Below are positions 5,870 through 14,179 of a stretch of DNA of 64,000 nt, piece after piece; within the stretch, counting starts at the first letter, position 1, and each line of letters begins with the position of its first letter. This DNA is from Collinsella aerofaciens (GTDB taxonomy: Bacteria > Actinomycetota > Coriobacteriia > Coriobacteriales > Coriobacteriaceae): contig NZ_CP084004.1 in NCBI RefSeq assembly GCF_020181355.1, forward strand, positions 930,001-994,000, in the 5' to 3' direction. Position numbers and translations under genes: made by a program. The notes under the pieces were generated by a model that did no database searches, was not told the DNA's origin, and worked only from the letters and a program-made list of their open reading frames with translations.

Positions 5870-7831
5870 CTAGTTGGTCGTACCGGAATCGTCGCCCGTG
5901 CTCGTGCCCGAGCCCGAGCCCGAACCAGAAAGTGCGACCGTCAGCGTAATCGTGCTGTCGGTGGACTGCTTTCCAGTGGGGGAGACGCCCGTAACGGTGG
6001 CATCCTCGTTACCGCTTACGGGATTGCCGTTCTGGTCACAGAAGCCAATGTTATAGAAACCGGCGTTGTTGAGCGCGGTAACGGCGGCGGAAATGCTCTT
6101 GCCGTACAGGTTGCCCGGGACGGTGGCCTTGCCGGACTTCTTGGCGATGACGACGGTAATCGTGGCGCCGGGCTTCTGCTTGCCGCTGGGGTTCCAGCTG
6201 ATCACGGTGCCCTCGGTAACCGAGTCGTTCTCCTGGTAGCTAACGTCGACGCCAAAGCCTGCCATATCGAGGGCGTTGCGCGCCTGGGCCTCGGTCATGT
6301 CGGTCAGATCGGGGACGGACGTGGTATCCGGGCCGCTCGAGACCTTGTACGAGATGGTCGTGCCCTTCGCGACTTCCTTACCGGCTTCGGTGACCTGCTC
6401 AAAGACCTGGCCCTCATCGGCCTCGTTGGCCTCCTCGGAGGCGTTGCCCTTCAGGCCAACGCTTGCCAGCGCGGCCTCGGCCTGGTCCTTGGTCAGGCCG
6501 ACAAGCTGGGGAACCTCAACCTTTTCGGAGGGCTTGGGGCCCTTGGAGATTACCAGGTTCACCTTGGTGCCCTTGGTCTTCTTGGTGTTGCCGTTGGGCG
6601 TCTGCTCGGCGACCTTGCCCTCGTCGACATCGTCGTTGTAGCTTTGGTCGATGGTGCCGACCTCGAGGCCGGCTTCCTTGATCAGCTCGACGGCAGTCTG
6701 CTGGTCCTTGCCCAGCACATCGGGCACGGTGACCTGCTCGCCGCCAAAGAGTCCTGTGGCAAAGGCCACCACGATGCCGATGACGGCAACGGCTGCCACC
6801 ACGGCGGCGATGATCTTGTTCTTGTTGGATTTGGGCTTTTCGACCTCGTAGGAGCCGGTGGAGCCCGAAACCGAGCTACGGGCGGTATTCTGGCCGCTCA
6901 CGCCCGAGACGGGACGCACCATGGCGCGCGTCTGATCGGAAAGCTCGCGAGTCTTGGTGGCGCCCAGCTCACCGGGGGCACCGATGATGCGCGTGGGCTC
7001 CGAGACGTTGACGGCACGGCCCGACAGGTAGCTGTTGAGCACCTGACGAAGCTCGTCGGCGGTCTGGAAGCGGTTTGCCGGGTCCTTCTCCATGCACTTG
7101 AGGATGATGCGCTCAAGGTCGGCGTCGACACCGGAGTTGATCTGGCTCGGCGGAATAGGCAACTCGTTGACTTGCTTGAGTGCGACCGAGATGGCGTCGT
7201 CACCGTCAAAGGGAACGCGGCCGGTGGCGCACTCGTACATCACGACGCCCAGCGAGTAGATATCCGAGGTGGGGCCGAGGTCCTGACCGCGGGTCTGCTC
7301 GGGGCTGACGTAGTGGGCGGTTCCCAGCACGTTGTTATCTTGCGTGAGGTGGCTGTTCTTGGCACGCGCGATGCCAAAGTCCATCACCTTGATGTTGCCG
7401 TCGGGCAGCACCATGATGTTCTGCGGCTTAATGTCGCGGTGGATGATCTCGTGCTTGTGGGCGACCGAAAGCGCAGAGCTGATCTGCGAGCCGATCTGGG
7501 CGACCTTCTTGGGGTCGAGGGCGCCGTGGCTCTTGATGCCGCTCTTAAGGTCGGTGCCGCGCAGGTACTCCATGACGATGTAATAGGTGTCGCCGTCCTT
7601 GCCCCAATCGTAGACGCCCACGATATAGGGGGAGGACAGGCCGGCTGCTGCCTGTGCCTCCTGCTTAAAGCGTGCGGCGAAGGTTGCGTCGCCAGCATAC
7701 TGTGGCAGCATGATCTTGACGGCTACCGTGCGGTCGAGGACCTGGTCCTGTGCACGGTAGACGGTCGCCATGCCGCCTGTTCCCACCTTATCCTTGAGGA
7801 GGTATCTTCCCCCGAGGACCCTCTGTTCCAT
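5870..7831 (-). CDS. pknB: Ser/Thr protein kinase with four PASTA domains (PknB/Stk type)
   Basis: About 653 residues. The N-terminal Hanks-type kinase domain has the glycine loop (GTGGMATVYRAQD), the catalytic lysine (VAVKIM), HRDIKPQNIMV and DFGIARAKNS, and ends near residue 270. A membrane helix follows near residue 340 (IIAAVVAAVAVIGIVVAF). Four extracellular PASTA repeats come next, and a Ser/Gly-rich tail ends the protein. PASTA kinases sense peptidoglycan or lipid II and control growth and division. ATG 7831 is chosen because TTAGGAG lies 5 bases upstream; an in-frame ATG at 7846 would sit before that site. It is the last gene of a minus-strand locus with its phosphatase, FHA partners and a SEDS-PBP protein. 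Confidence 0.95.
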   Translation of the reverse strand: MEQRVLGGRYLLKDKVGTGGMATVYRAQDQVLDRTVAVKIMLPQYAGDATFAARFKQEAQAAAGLSSPYIVGVYDWGKDGDTYYIVMEYLRGTDLKSGIKSHGALDPKKVAQIGSQISSALSVAHKHEIIHRDIKPQNIMVLPDGNIKVMDFGIARAKNSHLTQDNNVLGTAHYVSPEQTRGQDLGPTSDIYSLGVVMYECATGRVPFDGDDAISVALKQVNELPIPPSQINSGVDADLERIILKCMEKDPANRFQTADELRQVLNSYLSGRAVNVSEPTRIIGAPGELGATKTRELSDQTRAMVRPVSGVSGQNTARSSVSGSTGSYEVEKPKSNKNKIIAAVVAAVAVIGIVVAFATGLFGGEQVTVPDVLGKDQQTAVELIKEAGLEVGTIDQSYNDDVDEGKVAEQTPNGNTKKTKGTKVNLVISKGPKPSEKVEVPQLVGLTKDQAEAALASVGLKGNASEEANEADEGQVFEQVTEAGKEVAKGTTISYKVSSGPDTTSVPDLTDMTEAQARNALDMAGFGVDVSYQENDSVTEGTVISWNPSGKQKPGATITVVIAKKSGKATVPGNLYGKSISAAVTALNNAGFYNIGFCDQNGNPVSGNEDATVTGVSPTGKQSTDSTITLTVALSGSGSGSGTSTGDDSGTTN

Positions 7832-7963
7832 TCCTGCTCCTAACATAACTATTCGCTCAACGATGTGTGTAGTACCTACGATGTGGCCGCTGGGGCCGTG
7901 TGGCGCGTTGCCGCTAACTCTTAGGCCGCGGCGCGCCTCGGGTGTCCGATTCGATCATGGGCA

Positions 7964-10834
7964 TCACGCTCCCTGTGCGGCAAGCGCCGCGGTCAGGACG
8001 ATACCGGCGATCTTGGCGGCCTCGACGTCATGCTTGTCGTAATCCTCCAAGGCCACCGAGATAGCGACCGTGGGTGAATCGTAAGGTGCAAAGCCAACGA
8101 ACATTGAGTTGACGTTGGTGCCGCCGGTCTCGGCCGAGCCGGTCTTGCCGGCGACCTTGACGCCTGGGATCTGGGCATCGGTGCCGGTGCCGGACTGGAC
8201 GACGGCAAGCATGGCCTGCTTGACCTGGTCGGCCGTGGCGGAGCTGACGGCCTGGCCCAGCGAGCGGGACTGCGTGGTCTTGACCACGGTTCCGTCCGGG
8301 GCGAGTACCTGGGCTACAAAGTACGGGTCCATGACCACGCCGCTGTTAGCGATGGCGGCGGCAATCACGGCGTTTTGCATGACGGTGGTCTGCGGGCCGG
8401 GCGTATGGTCCATGCCGACAGGCTGGCCGGCGCCTGCCCAAGCGGTCTCCCACTCGGTCATAAGCGACGGGTCGGCCATGATGGAAGCCGCGGTGGTCAG
8501 ATCCTGACCGAGCTTCTGACCGTAGCCAAAGGCGTTGGCAAACTGGACGAGCGAGCTGGCACCGACCTCGTTTGCCACCTGGCCAAAGACGACGTTGGAC
8601 GACACGGCGAAGGCCTGCTGCAGGCTGATGGTGCCGTAGCTCTCGTTGGCATCGTTGGTGACCGGCGCGTTGCCAATATCCATGGAGCCGGGCGCCTGGT
8701 ACGTGCTGGTAAGGCTGGCGGTGCCGGTTTCGAGCGCCGCGGAGAGTGTGACGACCTTAAAGGTCGAGCCCGGGGTGTACAGCGCGTCCATGGCGCGGTC
8801 GTACATGGAGCCGTCCTCGCCGCCGCCCGACTGGAGCAGCGCATCGATGTTGGTGTTGTCGTAGGTGGGCGAGCTCGCGCACGCAAGGACCGCACCGGTG
8901 CGCGGATCCATGACCACCACAGCGCCCTTAAAGCCCTTGAGCGCCTGCTCGGCAGCCGTCTGGATGCGCGAGTCGATGGTGAGCTTGGCGGTATTGCCCG
9001 GCTGGGTCTGCCCCGCGAGCGACGCGATGGCGTTGTTCCAGCTGGAGTAATCCTTGGAGCCGGTGAGCGTATCGTTCATGACGCTCTCGATGCCGGCGGT
9101 GCCGTATTGCTGGCTCACGTAGCCCACCACGTGCGCGGCCATGTTGCCGTTGGGGTAGGAACGGGCGTAGGTGCCGTCCTCCTGCTGCAGCGACTCGGCT
9201 AGTGTCACACCGTCGGACGTGATGATGGAGCCACGCTGGATGTACTTGGAGCGGGCGATGGTGTGGTTGTTGGTCGGCATGTCCTGATAGTCCTTCGCCT
9301 TGATGACCTGGACATAGGTGAGGTTGCCGATAAGGATGGCGAACAGCGCCGTAAAGGCAAACACGGCACGAGTCAGACGGTTGGCAAGTGCCACGCGGCC
9401 GAGCACGCCGGACTCTGGCGTGTCGAGCAGGCGACGACGCATGCGAGAGCCCGCGGAGTGGTTACCGTGGCTGTAGGAAGGCGCGTTGGCAAAACGCGTA
9501 CCGGTCGGGGCAGCGGCGGATGCGACCTGGTCATCGGTGATGGCGGCCATGGTGCCGGTGCCGGTGAGTTCGGCTTCGCGTCCGGTTGCCTCGTCGCCGG
9601 CGCGCAGCAGCAACGCGACGATGATAAAACTCGCCAGCAGCGAAGAACCGCCCTGGCTCATAAAGGGCAGGGTGACGCCGGTCAGCGGGATTAGGCGGGT
9701 TACGCCGCCAACGATTAAGAATGCCTGGAAGCTGATGGCCGCCGTAAGGCCGGTCGCGCTAAAGGCGGCAAGGTCGGACTTGGCGCGGGCTGCCGTGGTG
9801 AGGCCGCGCACGGCAAAAAGCATAAACAGGATGAGCACGGCGCCGCCGCCCAAAAGGCCCATTTCCTCGCCGATGGCCGAGAAGATAAAGTCGGACTCGA
9901 CGACGGGGATGTTGTTTGCCATGCCGTTGCCAATGCCGACGCCAACCAGGCCGCCGTCAGCCAGCGAGTAAAGTGACTGTACGATCTGGTAGCCCTGGCC
10001 CTGGGCGTCCTTAAACGGATCGACCCAGACCTGAAAGCGCACCTGCACGTGCGACAGGAACTTGTAGGCGCCCACGGCCCCAACGGCCAGCAGCGCAAGG
10101 CCGATGATGACGTACGAAAAGCGTCCCGTGGCAACATAGAGCATCAGCAAAAAGATGGTGTAGAACAGGACGGCCGAGCCCAGGTCGCGTTCGAAGACGA
10201 CGATGAGCAGGCACACGCCCCACACGGCAAACAGCGGCAGCAGCAGGCGGAAGCGCGGAATCTTGAGGCCCAGGATCTTGCGGTTGGAGATGGAGAGCAG
10301 CTCGCGGTTCTCGGCCAGATAGCCTGCCAGGAACAAGACGATGAAGACCTTGGCGAACTCGCCGGGCTGGATGGTGAAGCCCGCGATGCGAATCCACAGC
10401 TTGGAGCCCGAGATCGTGGTGCCGATAAAGATCGGCAGCATCAGCAGGATGATGCCAATAATGCCAAAGGTGTACTTGTAGCGCATGACCACGTCGAGGT
10501 TCTTGACCAGCGCGAGCGTTCCCACCATGAGCGCCACCGAGACAAACAAGATGATGAGCTGCGAGATGGCGAGGTCGGGGGCCAGGCGCGTCACGAATGT
10601 GATGCCGATGCCCGAGAGCACAAAGACGATGGGCAGGATGGCGGGGTCGGCGCCGGGCGCCAGGATGCGCACGGCGATATGCGCCGCGGCGAAGGCGGCG
10701 AACAGGCCGATCGGCACGGCGAGCGTCTCAAAGGAAATCGTGGCACCCGCGGTGAGCACGTACATCGCATAGAGCAGGATGACGGGGAACGCCGAGGCGA
10801 TGAGCAAGAGCAGTTCGGTGTTGCGGCGACTCAT
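7964..10834 (-). CDS. SEDS (FtsW/RodA) - class B penicillin-binding protein fusion
   Basis: One 956-residue frame joins two enzymes usually made separately. Residues 1 to about 420 are a SEDS glycosyltransferase with about ten helices and the family signatures SKLWIRIAGFTIQPGEFAKV and FSAIGEEMGLLGG. After a linker (about 420-480) and another membrane helix comes a class B PBP transpeptidase with the active-site serine in GSTFKV, SSN in AVSSNVVF, and GKTGSAE. The fusion would couple glycan polymerisation and cross-linking. ATG 10834 has AAAGGGAG 8 bases upstream. It follows the PP2C gene by 16 bases in the kinase operon, where Actinobacteria usually have separate rodA and pbpA genes. Confidence 0.94.
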   Translation of the reverse strand: MSRRNTELLLLIASAFPVILLYAMYVLTAGATISFETLAVPIGLFAAFAAAHIAVRILAPGADPAILPIVFVLSGIGITFVTRLAPDLAISQLIILFVSVALMVGTLALVKNLDVVMRYKYTFGIIGIILLMLPIFIGTTISGSKLWIRIAGFTIQPGEFAKVFIVLFLAGYLAENRELLSISNRKILGLKIPRFRLLLPLFAVWGVCLLIVVFERDLGSAVLFYTIFLLMLYVATGRFSYVIIGLALLAVGAVGAYKFLSHVQVRFQVWVDPFKDAQGQGYQIVQSLYSLADGGLVGVGIGNGMANNIPVVESDFIFSAIGEEMGLLGGGAVLILFMLFAVRGLTTAARAKSDLAAFSATGLTAAISFQAFLIVGGVTRLIPLTGVTLPFMSQGGSSLLASFIIVALLLRAGDEATGREAELTGTGTMAAITDDQVASAAAPTGTRFANAPSYSHGNHSAGSRMRRRLLDTPESGVLGRVALANRLTRAVFAFTALFAILIGNLTYVQVIKAKDYQDMPTNNHTIARSKYIQRGSIITSDGVTLAESLQQEDGTYARSYPNGNMAAHVVGYVSQQYGTAGIESVMNDTLTGSKDYSSWNNAIASLAGQTQPGNTAKLTIDSRIQTAAEQALKGFKGAVVVMDPRTGAVLACASSPTYDNTNIDALLQSGGGEDGSMYDRAMDALYTPGSTFKVVTLSAALETGTASLTSTYQAPGSMDIGNAPVTNDANESYGTISLQQAFAVSSNVVFGQVANEVGASSLVQFANAFGYGQKLGQDLTTAASIMADPSLMTEWETAWAGAGQPVGMDHTPGPQTTVMQNAVIAAAIANSGVVMDPYFVAQVLAPDGTVVKTTQSRSLGQAVSSATADQVKQAMLAVVQSGTGTDAQIPGVKVAGKTGSAETGGTNVNSMFVGFAPYDSPTVAISVALEDYDKHDVEAAKIAGIVLTAALAAQGA

Positions 10835-10850
10835 AAGCGGCACTCCCTTT

Positions 10851-12749
10851 CTAATTCTTATCGGAGGCTTCGGCCTCGGCTGACTGTTCGGCGGTTTTCT
10901 CGGAATCTGACTCGGAGGTGGATTCCTGATCGGTGTTGTCGCGAATCGTTTGCGCGTCGATCACCTGGCGGGTCTGCTCCTCGTCAATCTGATGGCGGTA
11001 CTTGGAAATGGTGTCCTGCGCATCGTCGACACTCGTTTGCGGAATGCCTGCCTTCAGGCGGTTTTGCGTGTCTTCGGGCAGGTCGGACAGCTTGATGCTG
11101 GTTTCGCTCTCGAGCCAGTGGAGCTCGACCCCGAGCGTCTTGCCGGGCAGGCCGCGCCAGACGGCGACATTGCCGTGGTAGGTTCCCAAGTAATAGGAGC
11201 CGGTGACGCCCGTGTATGCCCAGATGCCTGCCACCAGCACAAAGACAAGGGCCAAGACGGAGGCGATGGTGACATTGCGGCGTCGGACGCGTTTTGCCTC
11301 GCGCATGACGCCGTCGTCGACCAGGTCGACGACCACCACGGTCACATTGTCGTGGCCGCCGGCGGCGAGCGCCGCGTCCACCAAGTTGTCGACACAAATC
11401 TGTGCGCTCGAGGACTGCGTAGCGATGTTCTCGATATCGCTATCGGGAATCATGCTCGAAAGACCGTCGGAGCACAGAATCAGGCGGTCGCCTTCCTCGA
11501 TGTGCAGGGTAAAGTGGTCGGCATACATGGCGGGATCCGAGCCCAACGCGCGGGTGATGACCGAGCGGTTGGGGTGGACGCGGGCCTCGTCGGCCGTAAT
11601 CTCGCCGGCATCCACGAGCTCCTCCACGTAGGAGTGGTCGCGGGTCACGCGGATGAGCGTACCCTCGTGGAGCAGGTAGGCGCGCGAGTCGCCCACGTGG
11701 GCGATGGCGAGCGTATCGTTTTCGATGTAGGCGCAGGTGGCCGTGCATCCCATGCCGGGTTTGCCCAGGCCGTTGAGGGCGGCCTCGATCACGGCGGCGT
11801 TGGCGGCCTCAACGGCTGCGGCCAGGCGCGCGGCGTCGGCGGACTGCGGCGCCGTCTTGGCGATGGTCTCGACGGCGATGGAGGATGCCACCTCGCCGGC
11901 GGCGTGTCCTCCCATGCCGTCGCACACGCAAAAGAGCGGCGACTGCACCAGATAGGAGTCCTCATTGTGCGGGCGCACACATCCGACGTCGGAGCGGGCG
12001 CCCCACATAAGCTGCGTGGTGGTGCCGGCGTCGTAGGTCGAGTCGGTCTCGATGCGCTCGTCGGTCAGCGGCTCAAAGCTCATGGTCGAGCCGGGATCTT
12101 TGAGCTTTGCCTCCACGGCGGCGACATCGATCTCGGCGGTGTCGCCGGGGGAGACGGTGTCGGCATCGTCTCCCGACTCGGCGTCGGAGACGTCCGGAAG
12201 GTTGAGATCTTCGGTTACGCGGTCGGCGGGATCGTCGTCCTGCTGCGGCTCGACAGCCGTCGGCTCGGGCGTCGCAAAGTGCGACGGCGCGGGCGTGCTC
12301 TGGGGTTGAGCGGAGGGCTCGGGAGCTGCGGCGGGCGCGGCAACGGGCTGCTCGACTTCGGCAGGCGTTGCGGATGCGGGTGCCGCCTCGCTTGCCGGGG
12401 CGACGGGGAATACCGGCGCGGCAGGCTCGGGGGCTGCAAACACGGCAGCGCTCTCGTTAATCGCCTCGGCGACGGGCTCGGCAAAGTGAGCCGGTGCGGG
12501 CGTTGCCTCCGGTTCCGCCGACTGCTCGGCAGCGTGCGCGCCGATGGGGGCATCGAGCTGCTCGGTATCGGCGTCCTCGTCATCGACGAGTGTCGGATAT
12601 TCTTGAGTTACATGCGAAAGAGGCAGGGAGAACACCGTGTCCTCGGGCTCCACGGTCGCAGGGCGCGCCGGAGCGGCATGAGCCGGCGCAGCTGCGGGGG
12701 CAGTCGGCGTCTCGGGCATGGTTGCGGACTTGTTCTCCTCGTCGATCAT
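10851..12749 (-). CDS. PP2C-type Ser/Thr phosphatase with long disordered N-terminus and membrane anchor
   Basis: 632 residues. The first 230 or so are low-complexity Ala/Pro/Glu-rich and probably disordered. The PP2C domain follows, with metal-binding motifs RPHNEDS, VCDGMGGHAAGE, LCSDGLSSMI and GGHDNVTVVVV. A single helix (VTIASVLALVFVLVAGIWAY) near residue 500 and an exterior Asp/Glu-rich tail end it. It is the expected partner that dephosphorylates targets of the locus kinases (PstP-like). It overlaps the upstream FHA gene by 4 bases (ATGA), so translation is coupled. Actinobacterial PstP normally lacks the long N-terminal extension, which is unusual here. Confidence 0.93.
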   Translation of the reverse strand: MIDEENKSATMPETPTAPAAAPAHAAPARPATVEPEDTVFSLPLSHVTQEYPTLVDDEDADTEQLDAPIGAHAAEQSAEPEATPAPAHFAEPVAEAINESAAVFAAPEPAAPVFPVAPASEAAPASATPAEVEQPVAAPAAAPEPSAQPQSTPAPSHFATPEPTAVEPQQDDDPADRVTEDLNLPDVSDAESGDDADTVSPGDTAEIDVAAVEAKLKDPGSTMSFEPLTDERIETDSTYDAGTTTQLMWGARSDVGCVRPHNEDSYLVQSPLFCVCDGMGGHAAGEVASSIAVETIAKTAPQSADAARLAAAVEAANAAVIEAALNGLGKPGMGCTATCAYIENDTLAIAHVGDSRAYLLHEGTLIRVTRDHSYVEELVDAGEITADEARVHPNRSVITRALGSDPAMYADHFTLHIEEGDRLILCSDGLSSMIPDSDIENIATQSSSAQICVDNLVDAALAAGGHDNVTVVVVDLVDDGVMREAKRVRRRNVTIASVLALVFVLVAGIWAYTGVTGSYYLGTYHGNVAVWRGLPGKTLGVELHWLESETSIKLSDLPEDTQNRLKAGIPQTSVDDAQDTISKYRHQIDEEQTRQVIDAQTIRDNTDQESTSESDSEKTAEQSAEAEASDKN

Positions 12750-13162
12750 CGACGGTTCACCTTCATGACCACGTCGCCAATCTGGACCTCATCACCCTCG
12801 CGCAGCGTTGCGGGCTCCACCAGCTGACGGCCGTTAACGAGCGTGCCGTTCAGCGAGTTGAGGTCTTCGATGATGAGTGCCGGGCCCTGCAACGAAAAGC
12901 GTGCGTGCGAGGCCGAGACAAACGGTTCGTTGATGCAGATGTCCGAGGACGGCGAGCGGCCCACGATGACGGGGCCGAGCATGTCTACATGGATGCCACG
13001 GATGCCGCGCGGACCCTTGTCCACATCGATCGTCCAGATAGCGGAGTCGCGGCGCTGGCCGCGTACGAGTCCCACGCCGGTTTTCATGACGGCGAACAGG
13101 AAGATGTAGAGCAGGGCGACCAGGACGATGCGGCCTGCAAAAAGGACGATATCGATGTTCAT
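12746..13162 (-). CDS. Membrane-anchored FHA domain protein (FhaB-like)
   Basis: 138 residues: an N-terminal helix (IVLFAGRIVLVALLYIFLFAV) and a C-terminal FHA domain with VIVGRSPSSDICIN, SASHARF and LNSLNGTLVNGR. FHA domains bind phosphothreonine, so this is probably a substrate and scaffold of the adjacent kinases, as FhaB/FipA is in mycobacteria. It sits between the second FHA gene and the phosphatase in one transcription unit. Confidence 0.93.
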   Translation of the reverse strand: MNIDIVLFAGRIVLVALLYIFLFAVMKTGVGLVRGQRRDSAIWTIDVDKGPRGIRGIHVDMLGPVIVGRSPSSDICINEPFVSASHARFSLQGPALIIEDLNSLNGTLVNGRQLVEPATLREGDEVQIGDVVMKVNRR

Positions 13163-13168
13163 AAGCGA

Positions 13169-14179
13169 CTATCCCCTAAATTCAAAGGTGCTCAGGCCAA
13201 ACGTCAGCAGGTCGCCGTTGCGCAGCGGGCAGCGCGTGATGCGGCGGTTGTTGACGAGCGTGCCGTTGGTGGAATTGAGGTCCTCGATCGACCAGTCCGA
13301 ACCGGTAAAGGTGAGCTGGGCGTGACGGCGCGACACGTTGGGGTCGCGCAGGGCGATGTCCGAAACCGAACGCTCGCGACCGATGGTCACCTGCGCGGAA
13401 GTGATGCTGTGGCTCTCGCCGCTCACGACGTCGACGAGTTGGGCGAGCGGGCGCTGCGGGGCGCGGGTGCTCGCCATGTTGGAGGCAATACCGGCCGCGG
13501 CGCCAAGGCCCACGGCGGCGCCGGTCGCGGCGGCTCCGCCCATACCGGCGAGGGCGTCACGAGAGACGGTCTGCGGCACGGGGATGGGCGCGGCGGCGGG
13601 GTCGGGGACGTTGGGCGCAAAGGGGTCGGCCACGGCGAGCGGGTCGGGAGCGGCGGCACGGGGCGTCGGCTGCTGGGGCATGGCGGCGGGGTGCTGTTGC
13701 TGCGGAGCGGCGAATTGCTGCTTGCCGGCGCGGGGAGCGCTGGCGGCGCGGCTTGCGGCCGAGTTGTTCTGGCCCAGGCCATTCTGGTAGGCGCGCTCTT
13801 CCTCGTACAGACGACCGAGCGTGGGGGCGTCGACGTTCTCGGCAAAGACCGAGAACTTACCGGCACGCAGCTGCGGGTCGATCATAAAGCGAACGAGGGG
13901 TTCGCCGACAAACACATAGCGGCGCTTTTCGGCCTGTGCCTTCACAAACTCGCGGACTTCGCGCGAAAGCTCGGGGTAGAACGGAGCGAGCATGGGATCG
14001 TCGTCGGCGGCGATCAGGATGGTATAGAGTGCCGGCGCGGTGTTGACGCCGTTGATCACCAGAGTCTGATCCTCCATGTCGCGAGCGGCCTGCTTGGCAA
14101 GCTTCTTAAAGGAGAACGGGGCACGGGTGGCACCGAAGATGCCGGCCACGTGGTCCTCGAAGATGTTCAGGAAGTTCAC
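13169..14179 (-). CDS. FhaA-like protein (DUF3662 plus FHA domain)
   Basis: 336 residues. The N-terminal ~115 residues match the DUF3662 domain of mycobacterial FhaA (starts MNFLNIFEDHVAGIFG). A Pro/Ala/Gln-rich linker follows, and the C-terminal FHA domain holds VTIGRERSVSDIAL, VSRRHAQL and LNSTNGTLVNNR. FhaA binds phosphorylated partners at the septum and pole in mycobacteria; that role is inferred here. It overlaps the upstream kinase gene by 4 bases (14176-14179). Confidence 0.93.
   Translation of the reverse strand: MNFLNIFEDHVAGIFGATRAPFSFKKLAKQAARDMEDQTLVINGVNTAPALYTILIAADDDPMLAPFYPELSREVREFVKAQAEKRRYVFVGEPLVRFMIDPQLRAGKFSVFAENVDAPTLGRLYEEERAYQNGLGQNNSAASRAASAPRAGKQQFAAPQQQHPAAMPQQPTPRAAAPDPLAVADPFAPNVPDPAAAPIPVPQTVSRDALAGMGGAAATGAAVGLGAAAGIASNMASTRAPQRPLAQLVDVVSGESHSITSAQVTIGRERSVSDIALRDPNVSRRHAQLTFTGSDWSIEDLNSTNGTLVNNRRITRCPLRNGDLLTFGLSTFEFRG

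Noticed and set aside
10950-12827. Very long open frame on the plus strand opposite the PP2C gene
   Set aside because: High GC creates long antisense frames; it has no family motifs or ribosome site, and the minus-strand gene has clear catalytic motifs. The same applies to long antisense frames at 5858-7843, 33959-36148 and 53442-56482.
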